From Rhizobium chutanense (GTDB lineage: Bacteria > Pseudomonadota > Alphaproteobacteria > Rhizobiales > Rhizobiaceae), in assembly GCF_002531935.1 (NCBI RefSeq), contig NZ_NWSV01000038.1, positions 1 to 38,479 on the forward strand: 38,479 nt of DNA, given 5' to 3'. Made by a program: the position numbers and the translations under genes. The notes beneath the pieces were generated by a model. That model was not told the DNA's origin, made no database searches, and saw nothing but the letters and a program-made list of their open reading frames with translations. How positions within the stretch are numbered: position 1 is the stretch's first letter; every line of letters starts with the position of its first letter. This document shows, in pieces, positions 17,039-25,357 of this stretch.

Positions 17039-18649
17039 TTATTGCCTAAGTCCCAGGTGGGTGCTCAGCACTCCATGATCGGAATTCGCAATCCACCGAG
17101 CAAGTTGATCAAGCAACTCAGCCAATTCGCTCTCATCGGCCGCACATCCAAATACCACACGGTCGGGGCGAACAACCACCGCCTTGCAAGCCCGTTCCGA
17201 GAGCCAATCTTCAAAGATATGATTCTCTTCCCGCAATCCGCGCTCACCGCCGAACTCGAAGAGCCGTGTGCCGAGCCAGCGCGCTCGGTTGCGAACCGTG
17301 TCACCGAAATTCATTCCAAGTGCAAGGATCGCAAAGTCGTGCCCGAGAAGATCGTCAAGCAGAAAAGACTTGCCGTCCGCCATTACGCGCGGTTGCGGGC
17401 ATGCTTCACCGGCGCCACGTGCGGGCCGACCGTCACCTTGGAAGCCGATGATGCCGTCCGTTATCGGGGGAAAGAGGCTTTGCCTCACAACGGTGCCCTT
17501 CCCTTCGGCCACCAAGGCTTTCATTGCGACGTTTCTTGCCTGCGCCCGTTCTTCGTCGATTTCGCATATGGCTTCGCCCAGGTTTTTCGTGATCGAAATG
17601 ACCTTGCGGACCAGAGGCCTGCGCTCCTGCTCATATGTATCGAGCAATGTTGCGGGACCGCCCTGGAGCACGCGAGCGATCTTCCAGGCGAGGTTCGACG
17701 TGTCCTTGATGCCCTGGACCATTCCCTGCGCGAGAAAGGGCGGCGTCATGTGACAGGCGTCGCCCGCGAGGAACACGTTGCCCTTGCGCCAGGATTCCGC
17801 CACCAGGGCGTGGAACCGGTATGTCGCCGAGCGCCAGATTTCGGCCTGGCCCGGTTTTATCCAGGGGGAAAGCAACTCCCAGATACGCTCCGGTTGGTTG
17901 ATTTCTTCAGCGGTCTCCCCGGGTAGCATCATGAATTCCCAACGACGCAAATTCCCCGGTAGAACCACGAAGGTGTGAGGTCTGGCCGGATTGCAGAACT
18001 GGACATTCGTTTGGGGAAGGTCCACGCCTTCTTCCCCTAGAACGACATCAATGACGAGCCATGGCTGGTCGAACAGAAGGTCTTCGAAACCTATTTCGAG
18101 GGTGCGCCTGACGAAACTGTTGCCGCCATCGCATCCAACGACATATGTCGCGTTGACCGCCGTGGTGTCTCCGGTGCTCATTTCCCGAAGCATCAAGCGG
18201 GGCTTGGAAGGGGCATCGAGCGCGGTCACCTCCACGCCGGTCAATATCGTGACCGTCGGCGCGTTACTGGCCTTGTCCCGCAGAATGCGCTCCAGCGGCG
18301 GCTGCACGAAAGTCAGATAAGCAGGCCATCCGAGTTGATACGGACGCGCCGGCGAGACGAATCTGCGCAGCAGCGAGCCGTCGGCCGCGCGGTATTCCGA
18401 GTCCTTGTACTCCCCCACCACGGAGGCAAGATCGTCCGCTATCCCGACTCCTTGGAATACACGCATTACCTCGTGGTCCATACCGACCGCGCGCGGCAGG
18501 GCAAACACGTCATCGCGGGCGTCAATTCCCAACACAGAGACGCCCAGATTTCCAAGCAGGTTGCAAATAGTTATGCCGACCGGGCCAAGCCCGACGACAA
18601 CCACTTGGAAATCAGCCGCGGCAAGCCGCTCGAATTCGATCTTTTCCAT
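17039..18649 (-). CDS. FAD-dependent aromatic hydroxylase, MhpA-like
   Basis: 536 residues. Class A flavoprotein monooxygenases use NAD(P)H and O2 to hydroxylate phenolic rings. The FAD fold is at the N-terminus (VVVVGLGPVGITICNLL, G20-x-G22-x-x-G25). The second conserved motif is YVVGCDGGNSFVRRTL, and the third FAD motif is VFLAGDACHMTPPFLAQGM. Overall wording is closest to 3-(3-hydroxyphenyl)propionate/3-hydroxycinnamate hydroxylase (MhpA). It is the last gene of the minus-strand unit after the ABC importer genes (60 nt after livF), so the importer and hydroxylase probably handle the same compound. The actual phenolic substrate is unknown; resorcinol- or phenylpropanoid-type acids are reasonable candidates. 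Confidence 0.9.
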   Translation of the reverse strand: MEKIEFERLAAADFQVVVVGLGPVGITICNLLGNLGVSVLGIDARDDVFALPRAVGMDHEVMRVFQGVGIADDLASVVGEYKDSEYRAADGSLLRRFVSPARPYQLGWPAYLTFVQPPLERILRDKASNAPTVTILTGVEVTALDAPSKPRLMLREMSTGDTTAVNATYVVGCDGGNSFVRRTLEIGFEDLLFDQPWLVIDVVLGEEGVDLPQTNVQFCNPARPHTFVVLPGNLRRWEFMMLPGETAEEINQPERIWELLSPWIKPGQAEIWRSATYRFHALVAESWRKGNVFLAGDACHMTPPFLAQGMVQGIKDTSNLAWKIARVLQGGPATLLDTYEQERRPLVRKVISITKNLGEAICEIDEERAQARNVAMKALVAEGKGTVVRQSLFPPITDGIIGFQGDGRPARGAGEACPQPRVMADGKSFLLDDLLGHDFAILALGMNFGDTVRNRARWLGTRLFEFGGERGLREENHIFEDWLSERACKAVVVRPDRVVFGCAADESELAELLDQLARWIANSDHGVLSTHLGLRQ

Positions 18650-18709
18650 CTACTCGTTCCATCACCCGTCCGCCCAACCGGCGTCCCGATGGTATCGGGA
18701 CGCCCTATT

Positions 18710-19417
18710 TCAGTGACCCAGGAAGGCCTTTCTGACACCCGGATCGTCCATCAGCACCTCGGCCGCCCCCTGCCCGACGATGCGCCCCGCCTCAAGAAGA
18801 TAGCCGCGGTTCGCGATCGCGAGGCTGGCGCGGACATTCTGCTCGACGACGAGCATCGACATGCCGGTGTCCCGGACACGCTTCAACGCCTGAAAAAGCT
18901 CGCCGACGACGATCGGAGCGAGCCCCAGGCTCGGCTCGTCGAGCAATAGAAGGTCCGGCTTGGACATCAGTGCGCGCGCGACGGCTACCATCTGCTGCTC
19001 TCCGCCGGACATCGTGCCGACGCGCTGGCGGCTGCGTTCGGCAAGACGCGGAAAAAGCTTCAGCACCTCTTCACGCCGGCTATCGGCTCCTGCGCGTGCA
19101 CGCTTTGGATTCGCGCCGAGCCGAAGGTTTTCATCGACAGTCATTTCCGTGAACACACCGCGCCCTTCCGGTACATGGGCGATACCAAGCTCGACGATCT
19201 TCTGTGGAGCGATCCTTGCGATCGGCTTTTCGCGGAACATTACGTCGCCATTTCCCGCAAGCGGCACCATCGAGGTGAGACCCCGCAGGAGCGTGCTCTT
19301 CCCGGCTCCGTTCGCGCCGAGGATAACCACGCATTCGCCCGGTTCCACCTTGATGGAGACATCGTTCAACGCGAGGTGCTTACCGTAGCGGACCGACAGG
19401 TTCTTCGCCTCAAGCAT
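18710..19417 (-). CDS. livF: Branched-chain-type ABC transporter ATP-binding protein (LivF-like)
   Basis: 235 residues, the usual LivF length. Walker A is ILGANGAGKST (about 32-42), the signature is TMSGGEQQMVAVARALM, Walker B is LLLLDEPSLGLAP, and the H-loop region follows in MLVVEQNVRASLAIA. The N-terminus MLEAKNLSVRYGKHLAL is typical. The start overlaps the livG stop by 8 nt. In this cluster the HAAT-type importer most likely brings in an aromatic or organic acid rather than leucine, because it lies between a hydroxylase and a dehydrogenase. Confidence 0.93.
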   Translation of the reverse strand: MLEAKNLSVRYGKHLALNDVSIKVEPGECVVILGANGAGKSTLLRGLTSMVPLAGNGDVMFREKPIARIAPQKIVELGIAHVPEGRGVFTEMTVDENLRLGANPKRARAGADSRREEVLKLFPRLAERSRQRVGTMSGGEQQMVAVARALMSKPDLLLLDEPSLGLAPIVVGELFQALKRVRDTGMSMLVVEQNVRASLAIANRGYLLEAGRIVGQGAAEVLMDDPGVRKAFLGH

Positions 19418-20141
19418 ATTCGAAATCTCCCAGATACGCCGCGACCACCTGCGGGTCGGTCAACACGTCCGGGGTTGGACCGTCCGCGATCTTCATCCCG
19501 GCACTCATCACCACGCAGCGGGGGCAGATTTCGCGGATCGCTTCCATGATATGTTCGACGAGGATGATCGTCATGCCCTGTTCCTTCAGCGCGCAGATCA
19601 GTTCGATTCCTGTGCGAAGCTCGGTTGGATTCAGTCCGGCGAGCCATTCATCAAGAAGCAGGATATCGGGCTTTGCCGCTATGGCACGCGCGAGTTCCAG
19701 CCTCTTCTGGTCGATGTAGTTGAGACTGCCCACATCCACGTTACCCCTTCCAGGCAATCCGACGGTGGCGAGGGCGGCGTCCGCGCGTTCGCGCGCTGCG
19801 GCACCCCAGAGCGCATCGCGACCGAAAGCCAGCGACAGCGCAATGTTGTCTCTCGCGTTCAATGATCGCGATAGGCGCACAAGCTGAAAGGTGCGCGCGA
19901 TGCCGAGCCGCGCCCGGTGGTGGGCGGCAAGATGCTGCACAGGCTGGCCGTTGAGGAGCACTTCGCCCGACGTCAGGGGCAGCGCGCCCGAGATCAGATT
20001 CAAGACGGTCGTCTTTCCAGAACCATTTGGACCGAGGAGCCCCATGACCGCACCCCTTGGGATTGCAAGGTCGATGTCATTGACGGCGACAAGACCTCCG
20101 AATTCCTTGCGCAGACCTCTCAATTCAAGCGAGACGCTCAT
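19410..20141 (-). CDS. livG: Branched-chain-type ABC transporter ATP-binding protein (LivG-like)
   Basis: 243 residues from ATG 20141, chosen because AAGGAGGT lies 6 nt upstream and the homology begins at MSVSLELRGLRKEFGGL. The open frame extends upstream inside livM but is noise there. Walker A is LLGPNGSGKTT. The signature region reads SLNYIDQKRLELARAI, a looser version of the usual LSYG/LSGGQ, and Walker B is LLLLDEWLAGLNP with W in place of the usual P. Such drift is tolerated in LivG-type subunits. It overlaps livM by 17 nt and livF by 8 nt. Confidence 0.92.
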   Translation of the reverse strand: MSVSLELRGLRKEFGGLVAVNDIDLAIPRGAVMGLLGPNGSGKTTVLNLISGALPLTSGEVLLNGQPVQHLAAHHRARLGIARTFQLVRLSRSLNARDNIALSLAFGRDALWGAAARERADAALATVGLPGRGNVDVGSLNYIDQKRLELARAIAAKPDILLLDEWLAGLNPTELRTGIELICALKEQGMTIILVEHIMEAIREICPRCVVMSAGMKIADGPTPDVLTDPQVVAAYLGDFEYA

Positions 20142-21090
20142 TGGACACCTCCTTGGCCGAGTTCTCGCACTCCTCTCGGCGTACGAGGCGCTTCCATAAC
20201 CGCTCGACCCGGGCGAGCACGCCTTCGGGAAACAGGAAGACAATCCCGATAAACAAGAGACCGAGAATGATGGAATAATGGTCCGGGAAGCGGCCCGAAA
20301 GCCATTCGAACAGGAAGAACAAAGGAACGGCACCGCAAGCCGGACCCCAAAGGCGGGACGCGCCTCCAAGCAGCGCCATGATCAGGGTGAGGAAGGAGAT
20401 CGTCGGGTTGAAGACGATACTCGGCTCGACATAAGTCCAGCGCGGCGCTTGGATTGCACCGACGAGTGTAATGAGCATCGAGCTTATGGAGAACAGGATC
20501 AGCTTGACCCTCGTGACGTCGACGCCTGCGTGCCGGGCGACCATCTCGTCGTCGCCGATTGCCCGCACCGCCAATCCCAGTCGACCCCGGTCCATCCACC
20601 AGCGCAAGACGAGTGCAACGGCGGCGACCGCAAGAAGCTTATAGAAGATTTGGTAGGCCTTGATCTCCACGAAGATATAGCGCCCGAGCGTGCCGGTGAC
20701 ATTCACCTCGTACCAGGTGAGCAGTTGCCTCACCATCTCCGCCAACCCGAAAGTGAAGATGACGAAATAGATCCCCGCCAGCCTCAACGTCGCCAGGCCG
20801 ACCACGAGAGACGTTATCAGTCCGACGAGCGCGGCTACAGCAAGGATCGCATAGAATGGTAGGTAGTCGGCAAGGATCGCGACGGTGTATGCGCCTGTAC
20901 CGAAGAAGGCGACCGTGGCGAGCGAAATATATCGCGTCGGACCCGAAAACAACGCCCAGCTCGAGCAGAGGGCGACGTAGCTCATCGCGCCAATGGCAAG
21001 TCCCAGGCCGTATTCATCGATGAAGACGGGAACGAGAGCGAGCACCGCCAGAAGCACTGCAAGCGCGATTGGAAAGGTCAGGTTCTTCAT
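20125..21090 (-). CDS. livM: Branched-chain-type ABC transporter permease (LivM-like)
   Basis: 321 residues from ATG 21090 (MKNLTFPIALAVLL) with GAGG 6 nt upstream. The frame is open for 125 codons further upstream, but that part is a shadow of livH. Eight to ten hydrophobic helices are visible. LivM marks are SLATVAFFGTGAYTVAIL, LRLAGIYFVIFTFGLAEMVRQ, AIGDDEMVARHAGVDV (the cytoplasmic coupling region) and MALLGGASRLWGPACGA. The stop overlaps the livG start region. It forms the inner-membrane channel with LivH. Confidence 0.93.
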   Translation of the reverse strand: MKNLTFPIALAVLLAVLALVPVFIDEYGLGLAIGAMSYVALCSSWALFSGPTRYISLATVAFFGTGAYTVAILADYLPFYAILAVAALVGLITSLVVGLATLRLAGIYFVIFTFGLAEMVRQLLTWYEVNVTGTLGRYIFVEIKAYQIFYKLLAVAAVALVLRWWMDRGRLGLAVRAIGDDEMVARHAGVDVTRVKLILFSISSMLITLVGAIQAPRWTYVEPSIVFNPTISFLTLIMALLGGASRLWGPACGAVPLFFLFEWLSGRFPDHYSIILGLLFIGIVFLFPEGVLARVERLWKRLVRREECENSAKEVSNERLA

Positions 21091-21098
21091 GGCGGGCC

Positions 21099-21956
21099 TC
21101 AACTGAACAAGCCGTTCGGTCGCCACAGCAGTACGACCAGGAAAATCGCGTATGTGGCCGCAAGCGTCAGGCCGGGATCGACCGTCGCCGATACTCCCGC
21201 TTCGACCAAGCCGAGGATCAGACCCGCCGCCATGGCACCCGCCAAGTTGCCCACGCCGCCCATGATGACGACGACGAGCGCTTTCATGGTGAGGAATACC
21301 CCGTCTGTCGGCGTGAACGGCTGGTACATGGAAAGCACCACGCCTCCTGCCGCGGCCAATGCGCCTCCGACGGCAAAGGCGGAACGCGCCTGGCGTTCGT
21401 TGTCGATCCCGACAAGCGGCGCGAAGCCCGGCCTCGTCGCCACCGCCCGCATGGCCATTCCCCAACGGGTCTTCTGGATCGCCCAGTAGAGACTGGCACC
21501 GACCGCCACCGCCAGAAGCGCTCCGACCAGGCGACCGGTGGATATTTTGGTCCCGAGGATGTCGACGGGTGCCTCCAGCCAGTTATAGCCCGTGAAGCCG
21601 CTGCCGAACAAAGACAGATAGATGCCCTGCAGCAGGAACATCAGCCCGAAAGTGACGAGGATCGAATCCACTTCGAGCCTTCCGGTATCGCGAGACCGTC
21701 TCTCCAGCGGACGCATGATCAGCGCATAACAGAGATAGGAAGCGAAATAGCCCGACGGCACGACCAGGAGCAACGCCACGAATGGATTGAACCCGGCGGC
21801 TGAGACCGCCAGATATGTCAGGAACGATCCGCCGATTACGAACTCGCCGTAGGCAAGGTTCATGATCCGCGCTACGCCGTATTGTATGGTCAGGCCCAGC
21901 GCCATCAGCGCGAAGCTGCCACCAAGCACCAGTCCAACGACGAGGGTCGTGACCAT
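21099..21956 (-). CDS. livH: Branched-chain-type ABC transporter permease (LivH-like)
   Basis: 285 residues from ATG 21956 with AAGGAGA 5 nt upstream. The N-terminal helix MVTTLVVGLVLGGSFALMAL leads to ARIMNLAYGEFVIGG, a LivH hallmark. AMRAVATRPGFAPLVGIDNE is the coupling loop, and MKALVVVIMGGVGNLAGA is conserved in the family. The C-terminus (IFLVVLLWRPNGLFS) is also typical. Spacing is 8 nt to livM and 17 nt from the binding-protein stop. Confidence 0.94.
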   Translation of the reverse strand: MVTTLVVGLVLGGSFALMALGLTIQYGVARIMNLAYGEFVIGGSFLTYLAVSAAGFNPFVALLLVVPSGYFASYLCYALIMRPLERRSRDTGRLEVDSILVTFGLMFLLQGIYLSLFGSGFTGYNWLEAPVDILGTKISTGRLVGALLAVAVGASLYWAIQKTRWGMAMRAVATRPGFAPLVGIDNERQARSAFAVGGALAAAGGVVLSMYQPFTPTDGVFLTMKALVVVIMGGVGNLAGAMAAGLILGLVEAGVSATVDPGLTLAATYAIFLVVLLWRPNGLFS

Positions 21957-21973
21957 CGAAGTCTCCTTTGCAG

Positions 21974-23185
21974 CTAGGCCCAGGCCGGCTTGGGGATGAC
22001 CGGCTTGACGGCGCCTGCGCGATCCGCAGGGCCAACGCCGACGAATTTTCCGCCCTGCCACTGACCGAGCAGCCACAGATCGGACATCCTGTTCTCCTTG
22101 AGCTTCACGCTGCCAATGATGGTCTCGAAGCTGCCTGAGGCGATTTCGTCGGTGACGGCCTCGCGGTCGAGACCGCGCCGTTCGATGGCCTGCTGGAGTA
22201 TCTGGAGGCTGGTATAGATAACCGAGCTTGCCCAGTAATCAGGAGGCGTACCGAGAAGCGCCTTGTGGCGTTCGACGTAGGCCTGCATTTCCGGTCGGGA
22301 ATTATCGATGCCGCCAAGGCTCATCACGCCCTCGACTTTGCCCTCATTAATATCGGCATAGATCGGGAAGCTTGTGCCCACCCCTGTATAGAACACCTTC
22401 GGATTGAACGCGTTGAGACGCGCCTGTTTGGCGATGGCGAAGCTGTCCGGCGGATAGGACAGCGCCATGAACACATCGGCGCCCGAGGCCGCGACCTCGT
22501 TCAACAGCCCGGCAAAATCCTGGGTTCCGATCGGGTAGGACTTGTCCATCACGATTTCGAGGCCGGCCTCAGGCAGCTTGATCCGCGCTTCCTTGACAAG
22601 TTCGATACCGAATCCATCCGCGACGGAAACGATGGCGACCTTCTTGTTGGTGGCGTCGCCGGCAGTTGTGACGACCGTGGCCAGGGCGGCCGCATAGTCG
22701 CCGGCGGCCCCCAGGAACCAGAAGCCTCGCTTCCATTTCGAATGAACGTCGATTTCGTCCGGGATCAGCGAGGTACCGATCAGCTGCGGGTAGCCGAAGC
22801 GATCCATCAGCGGTGCCACCGCGAGGTTGAAGGCCGTTCCCCACGGAGGGAGAATGAAGTCGACCTTGTCCTGGCGTGCCAGGCGTTCAATGCCGCGGAC
22901 GACCTCTTCCGTCGTCGAACGGTCGTCATACGCCACCACCTCGATCGGAAGGCGGCTCCCGTCGGGGAGCTTCAGCCCTCCCGCCGCTTTGACGTCGGCC
23001 GCCCAAAGTTCATAGTTCGGGATCGTAGTGGATCCGGCGCCCGGCGCGTTCACGCCCGTCTTGGAAACGATGTAGCCGATCTTGACCGACTTGCGGTCGT
23101 CGGCCGCTCGCAAGGGGAACCCCGCAGCAAGCACCGCAGCCGACCCCGCTCCCGCAATTACGCTGCGTCTTGTAAACTTCATCAT
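21974..23185 (-). CDS. ABC transporter substrate-binding protein (LivK/HAAT type), Tat-like signal
   Basis: 403 residues from ATG 23185 (GGAGG 6 nt upstream; a second ATG follows directly at 23182). The N-terminus holds a twin arginine followed by a hydrophobic stretch and AA (TRRSVIAGAGSAAVLAAGF, then PLRAAD), a Tat-like signal peptide. The mature part is a Peripla_BP_6 fold: VKIGYIVSKTGVNAPGAGST, WAADVKAAGG, YDDRSTTEEVVRGIERL, and KVAIVSVADGFGIELVKEA. Family members bind branched-chain amino acids, amides or aromatic acids. It heads livHMGF. The cupin gene lies 110 nt upstream. Confidence 0.92.
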   Translation of the reverse strand: MMKFTRRSVIAGAGSAAVLAAGFPLRAADDRKSVKIGYIVSKTGVNAPGAGSTTIPNYELWAADVKAAGGLKLPDGSRLPIEVVAYDDRSTTEEVVRGIERLARQDKVDFILPPWGTAFNLAVAPLMDRFGYPQLIGTSLIPDEIDVHSKWKRGFWFLGAAGDYAAALATVVTTAGDATNKKVAIVSVADGFGIELVKEARIKLPEAGLEIVMDKSYPIGTQDFAGLLNEVAASGADVFMALSYPPDSFAIAKQARLNAFNPKVFYTGVGTSFPIYADINEGKVEGVMSLGGIDNSRPEMQAYVERHKALLGTPPDYWASSVIYTSLQILQQAIERRGLDREAVTDEIASGSFETIIGSVKLKENRMSDLWLLGQWQGGKFVGVGPADRAGAVKPVIPKPAWA

Positions 23186-23295
23186 GGTTTTCCTCCCACG
23201 GATCAATGCCTTGATGCGGACATGCCTTTCCCGTTCACCGTTCGCCTACATCCGGCGGACGGTGCTCTCGTGCCCCATGATTTCGGCTTCTACCC

Positions 23296-23829
23296 TTAAC
23301 GAGCGCCCAGCAGGACGACCGCGATGGTGGCCGGCTTGTCGTTCGGATTTCGCCAGGCGTGACGCGCGCCGTGCTGCACGAAGGTGTCTCCAGGCTTCAG
23401 ATCGACGGTTGCGCCATCATCGAGTTCCAGCGTGATCCGCCCATTAAGCACGACGCCGTAGTCGAGCGTCGGCGTTTTGTGCATGCCGGGGTTTTCCCTT
23501 TCGAACGTTTCCGCGATGCCCGGCGCTGCTTTGGCATGTTCGGGTCCGGCAAGCTCCGGTTTGAAGTCCGGGGACATGAATACCGCGTCGGGAGGAAACG
23601 TGATCAGCATGAAGGTCGATCCGCCGGGCGGTTGGAGCAAGGTCCCGCTCGATGCCATCGGATCGTTCCCGTTATACGGTACCGAGGGCACCTCCGAGGT
23701 CGTCCAGATGGGCGCCGAGACAAAGCCCGGAGTATGTTGAAGCGTCATTTCCCTCGGCGACGGCCCGTCACTGATGACCACGGCTTTACCTGCAGAATTC
23801 TGCCCGAGAACGACTCGTCTGATTGTCAT
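23296..23829 (-). CDS. Cupin-domain protein
   Basis: 177 residues from ATG 23829 with GGGAGG 5 nt upstream. The C-terminal half is a single small cupin barrel. Motif 1 is degenerate (GMHKTPTLDYGVVLNGRITL, one His instead of HxH). Motif 2 is LKPGDTFVQHGARHAWRNPN, ending in the expected H...N. The N-terminal 90 residues have no recognised domain. Such two-part cupins are common beside aromatic and hydroxy-acid degradation genes; roles range from isomerase to regulator, and none can be fixed here. It lies between the dehydrogenase (61 nt) and the ABC binding protein (110 nt) on the same strand. Confidence 0.85.
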   Translation of the reverse strand: MTIRRVVLGQNSAGKAVVISDGPSPREMTLQHTPGFVSAPIWTTSEVPSVPYNGNDPMASSGTLLQPPGGSTFMLITFPPDAVFMSPDFKPELAGPEHAKAAPGIAETFERENPGMHKTPTLDYGVVLNGRITLELDDGATVDLKPGDTFVQHGARHAWRNPNDKPATIAVVLLGAR

Positions 23830-23890
23830 GAAAACCTCCCGTGCGACACTAAGATGAAAGGCCTGCCGGGTTGCCGGCAGGCCACATTCT

Positions 23891-25006
23891 TCAGGGATGG
23901 ATCACATAGTTCGAGAAGCCACCGTGACGTTGCGCGATGCCCGAAATCGCCGTGTTCACGTCTGCCAGGGGGAAGCTCTGCGTCTCAAGGATCGAAAAAT
24001 CGGCTACGCCGGAGGCGACCATGTCGGCCATCTCCTGCCCTTCCTGCGCGGTGAACCATGCCGAGCCGTAGAGCCTTTGATTGTGGTCCATCAGCCAGTG
24101 GATATCGATCGGAACGTCCCCGGCGACGGCGCCGATGTCCACAGCGATACCGCCACGGCGCAGACCGCGAAGACCCTGCAGGAAGGTCTCCTGCTTGGCA
24201 CCGGGACCAAGGCAGTCGATAAAGGCGTCCACCCCCTCCCCGTCGGTGTGCGCGTGCGCGAAGTCGGTTACGCTGCCGTCGTCGATGGAAAACACCTCGA
24301 TGCGGTTCGGCGCAAGCGCCTTGATTTCCTCAAGGAGCTTCCTGTCACGGCCGGTACCAAGAATTTTGTTGACCCCGAGAGCCAGTCCGAACACCACGCC
24401 CCCAATACCAAGCGTTCCGCTGACACCGTTCACGAGGATGGTGTCGCCGGGGCCTGCCTTTACTTTCTTGAGCGCAGAATAGGCCGTCCCCATGTAGCCG
24501 AGACGCGCCGCCTGGTCGAAGGTCATGTTGTCGGGAATGGTCACGATCGCGGACGCGGGTGCAACCATGTATTCACTTAGGCCACCGATCGGATAATCGT
24601 CAAAAGTCTGCAGCGCCTCTGTGCTGAAACCGAAATAACCCTGGAAGGCGTAGTGGCGGCAGGAAATGTGATCGCCGTGACGGCAGTGGCGGCACGTTCC
24701 GCAGCTGCGGCCGGGGTTGACGTAAACGCGGTCCCCTGACTTCAGGCCACGCACGCCTTTGCCAACGGCCGCGATCTCGCCGGCGGGATCGAGACCGAAT
24801 ACCGCCGGCAGCGGCGGCTGTGGCATATGCGGGAACCAGGTCGGCCAGTTGGCGAGAATATTGTGAAGATTGGGCACGATGCCGCAAGCTTTCACTCGGA
24901 CAAGTACGTCCATGTCGCCAGGCTTCGGCATCTCCAGCGTTTCGATCTTCATCGCGCTGCCGACGGCATGCATGCGCGCAGCCGTCATCGTTGTCGGGAT
25001 ATTCAT
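23891..25006 (-). CDS. Medium-chain dehydrogenase, zinc-type but lacking catalytic zinc ligands
   Basis: 371 residues from ATG 25006, with GGAGGA 4 nt upstream. The catalytic GroES-like domain has the structural zinc cluster Cys102, 105, 108 and 116 (SCGTCRHCRHGDHISC). The Rossmann domain has NGVSGTLGIGG (about 193-203). The two normal catalytic zinc ligands are missing: the usual ACGICHTD reads ACGIVPNLHN, and the usual GHE reads GLD (71-73). It may thus be a zinc-independent reductase or quinone oxidoreductase-like enzyme rather than an alcohol dehydrogenase. It is the first gene of the minus-strand unit, transcribed from a divergent promoter with GntR-type operators shared with the FAH-family gene. 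Confidence 0.88.
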   Translation of the reverse strand: MNIPTTMTAARMHAVGSAMKIETLEMPKPGDMDVLVRVKACGIVPNLHNILANWPTWFPHMPQPPLPAVFGLDPAGEIAAVGKGVRGLKSGDRVYVNPGRSCGTCRHCRHGDHISCRHYAFQGYFGFSTEALQTFDDYPIGGLSEYMVAPASAIVTIPDNMTFDQAARLGYMGTAYSALKKVKAGPGDTILVNGVSGTLGIGGVVFGLALGVNKILGTGRDRKLLEEIKALAPNRIEVFSIDDGSVTDFAHAHTDGEGVDAFIDCLGPGAKQETFLQGLRGLRRGGIAVDIGAVAGDVPIDIHWLMDHNQRLYGSAWFTAQEGQEMADMVASGVADFSILETQSFPLADVNTAISGIAQRHGGFSNYVIHP

Positions 25007-25074
25007 GTATTCCTCCGATGCTGAAATTTGCCGGCTTCCTCCAGCCGGCTCCTCCATATCGCAAGAGCTACTCC

Positions 25075-25089
25075 CATATTTTCGAAATT
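25075..25089. promoter_or_regulatory. Candidate GntR operator, dehydrogenase side
   Basis: CATATTTTCGAAATT is identical over 15 nt to the start of the 19-nt repeat found at 25327 and 32668. The core is the palindrome TTTCGAAA. Its centre is about 77 nt upstream of the dehydrogenase start. A looser copy, TTTTCGTAAAA, follows at 25097-25107, about 18 bp away. Confidence 0.65.
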
Positions 25090-25326
25090 TCAAGTCTTTT
25101 CGTAAAAATCATCATTCCTCCGAGAATCTTTACTCATCGCCAGACCTCCGGTGAGCTCGTAGATGAACGACATTTCCCTGTATCCGTGTGGCGACGGCAC
25201 GGCGAGGGCCGCGGAAATGTCGCCATCCGTCCTTACACCCACGGCTGGGCAGCGTCTGTTGAGTCAGTCCGTGCAGAAAATAAACAACACACTTGTCAAA
25301 CCGCGCTCCTGGATTTACGATATTAT

Positions 25327-25345
25327 ACATATTTTCGAAATTATA
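25327..25345. promoter_or_regulatory. Candidate GntR operator in front of the FAH-family gene
   Basis: ACATATTTTCGAAATTATA is identical over all 19 nt to 32668-32686 in front of the dioxygenase/GntR pair 7.3 kb away. The core TTTCGAAA is palindromic, which suits a dimeric winged-helix regulator. It ends 12 nt before the ATG at 25358, so binding would block the promoter or initiation of the FAH-family gene. Confidence 0.75.
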
Positions 25346-25357
25346 AGGGCATTTCGA

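Noticed and set aside
16889..17926. 345-codon plus-strand open frame
   Set aside because: It is antisense to the flavin hydroxylase; the hydroxylase frame carries all FAD motifs.
21091..21465. 125-codon upstream extension of livM
   Set aside because: It is a shadow of livH; the membrane protein begins at ATG 21090 with its own ribosome-binding site.
22265..23299. 344-codon plus-strand open frame
   Set aside because: It is antisense to the ABC binding protein and has no family signs.
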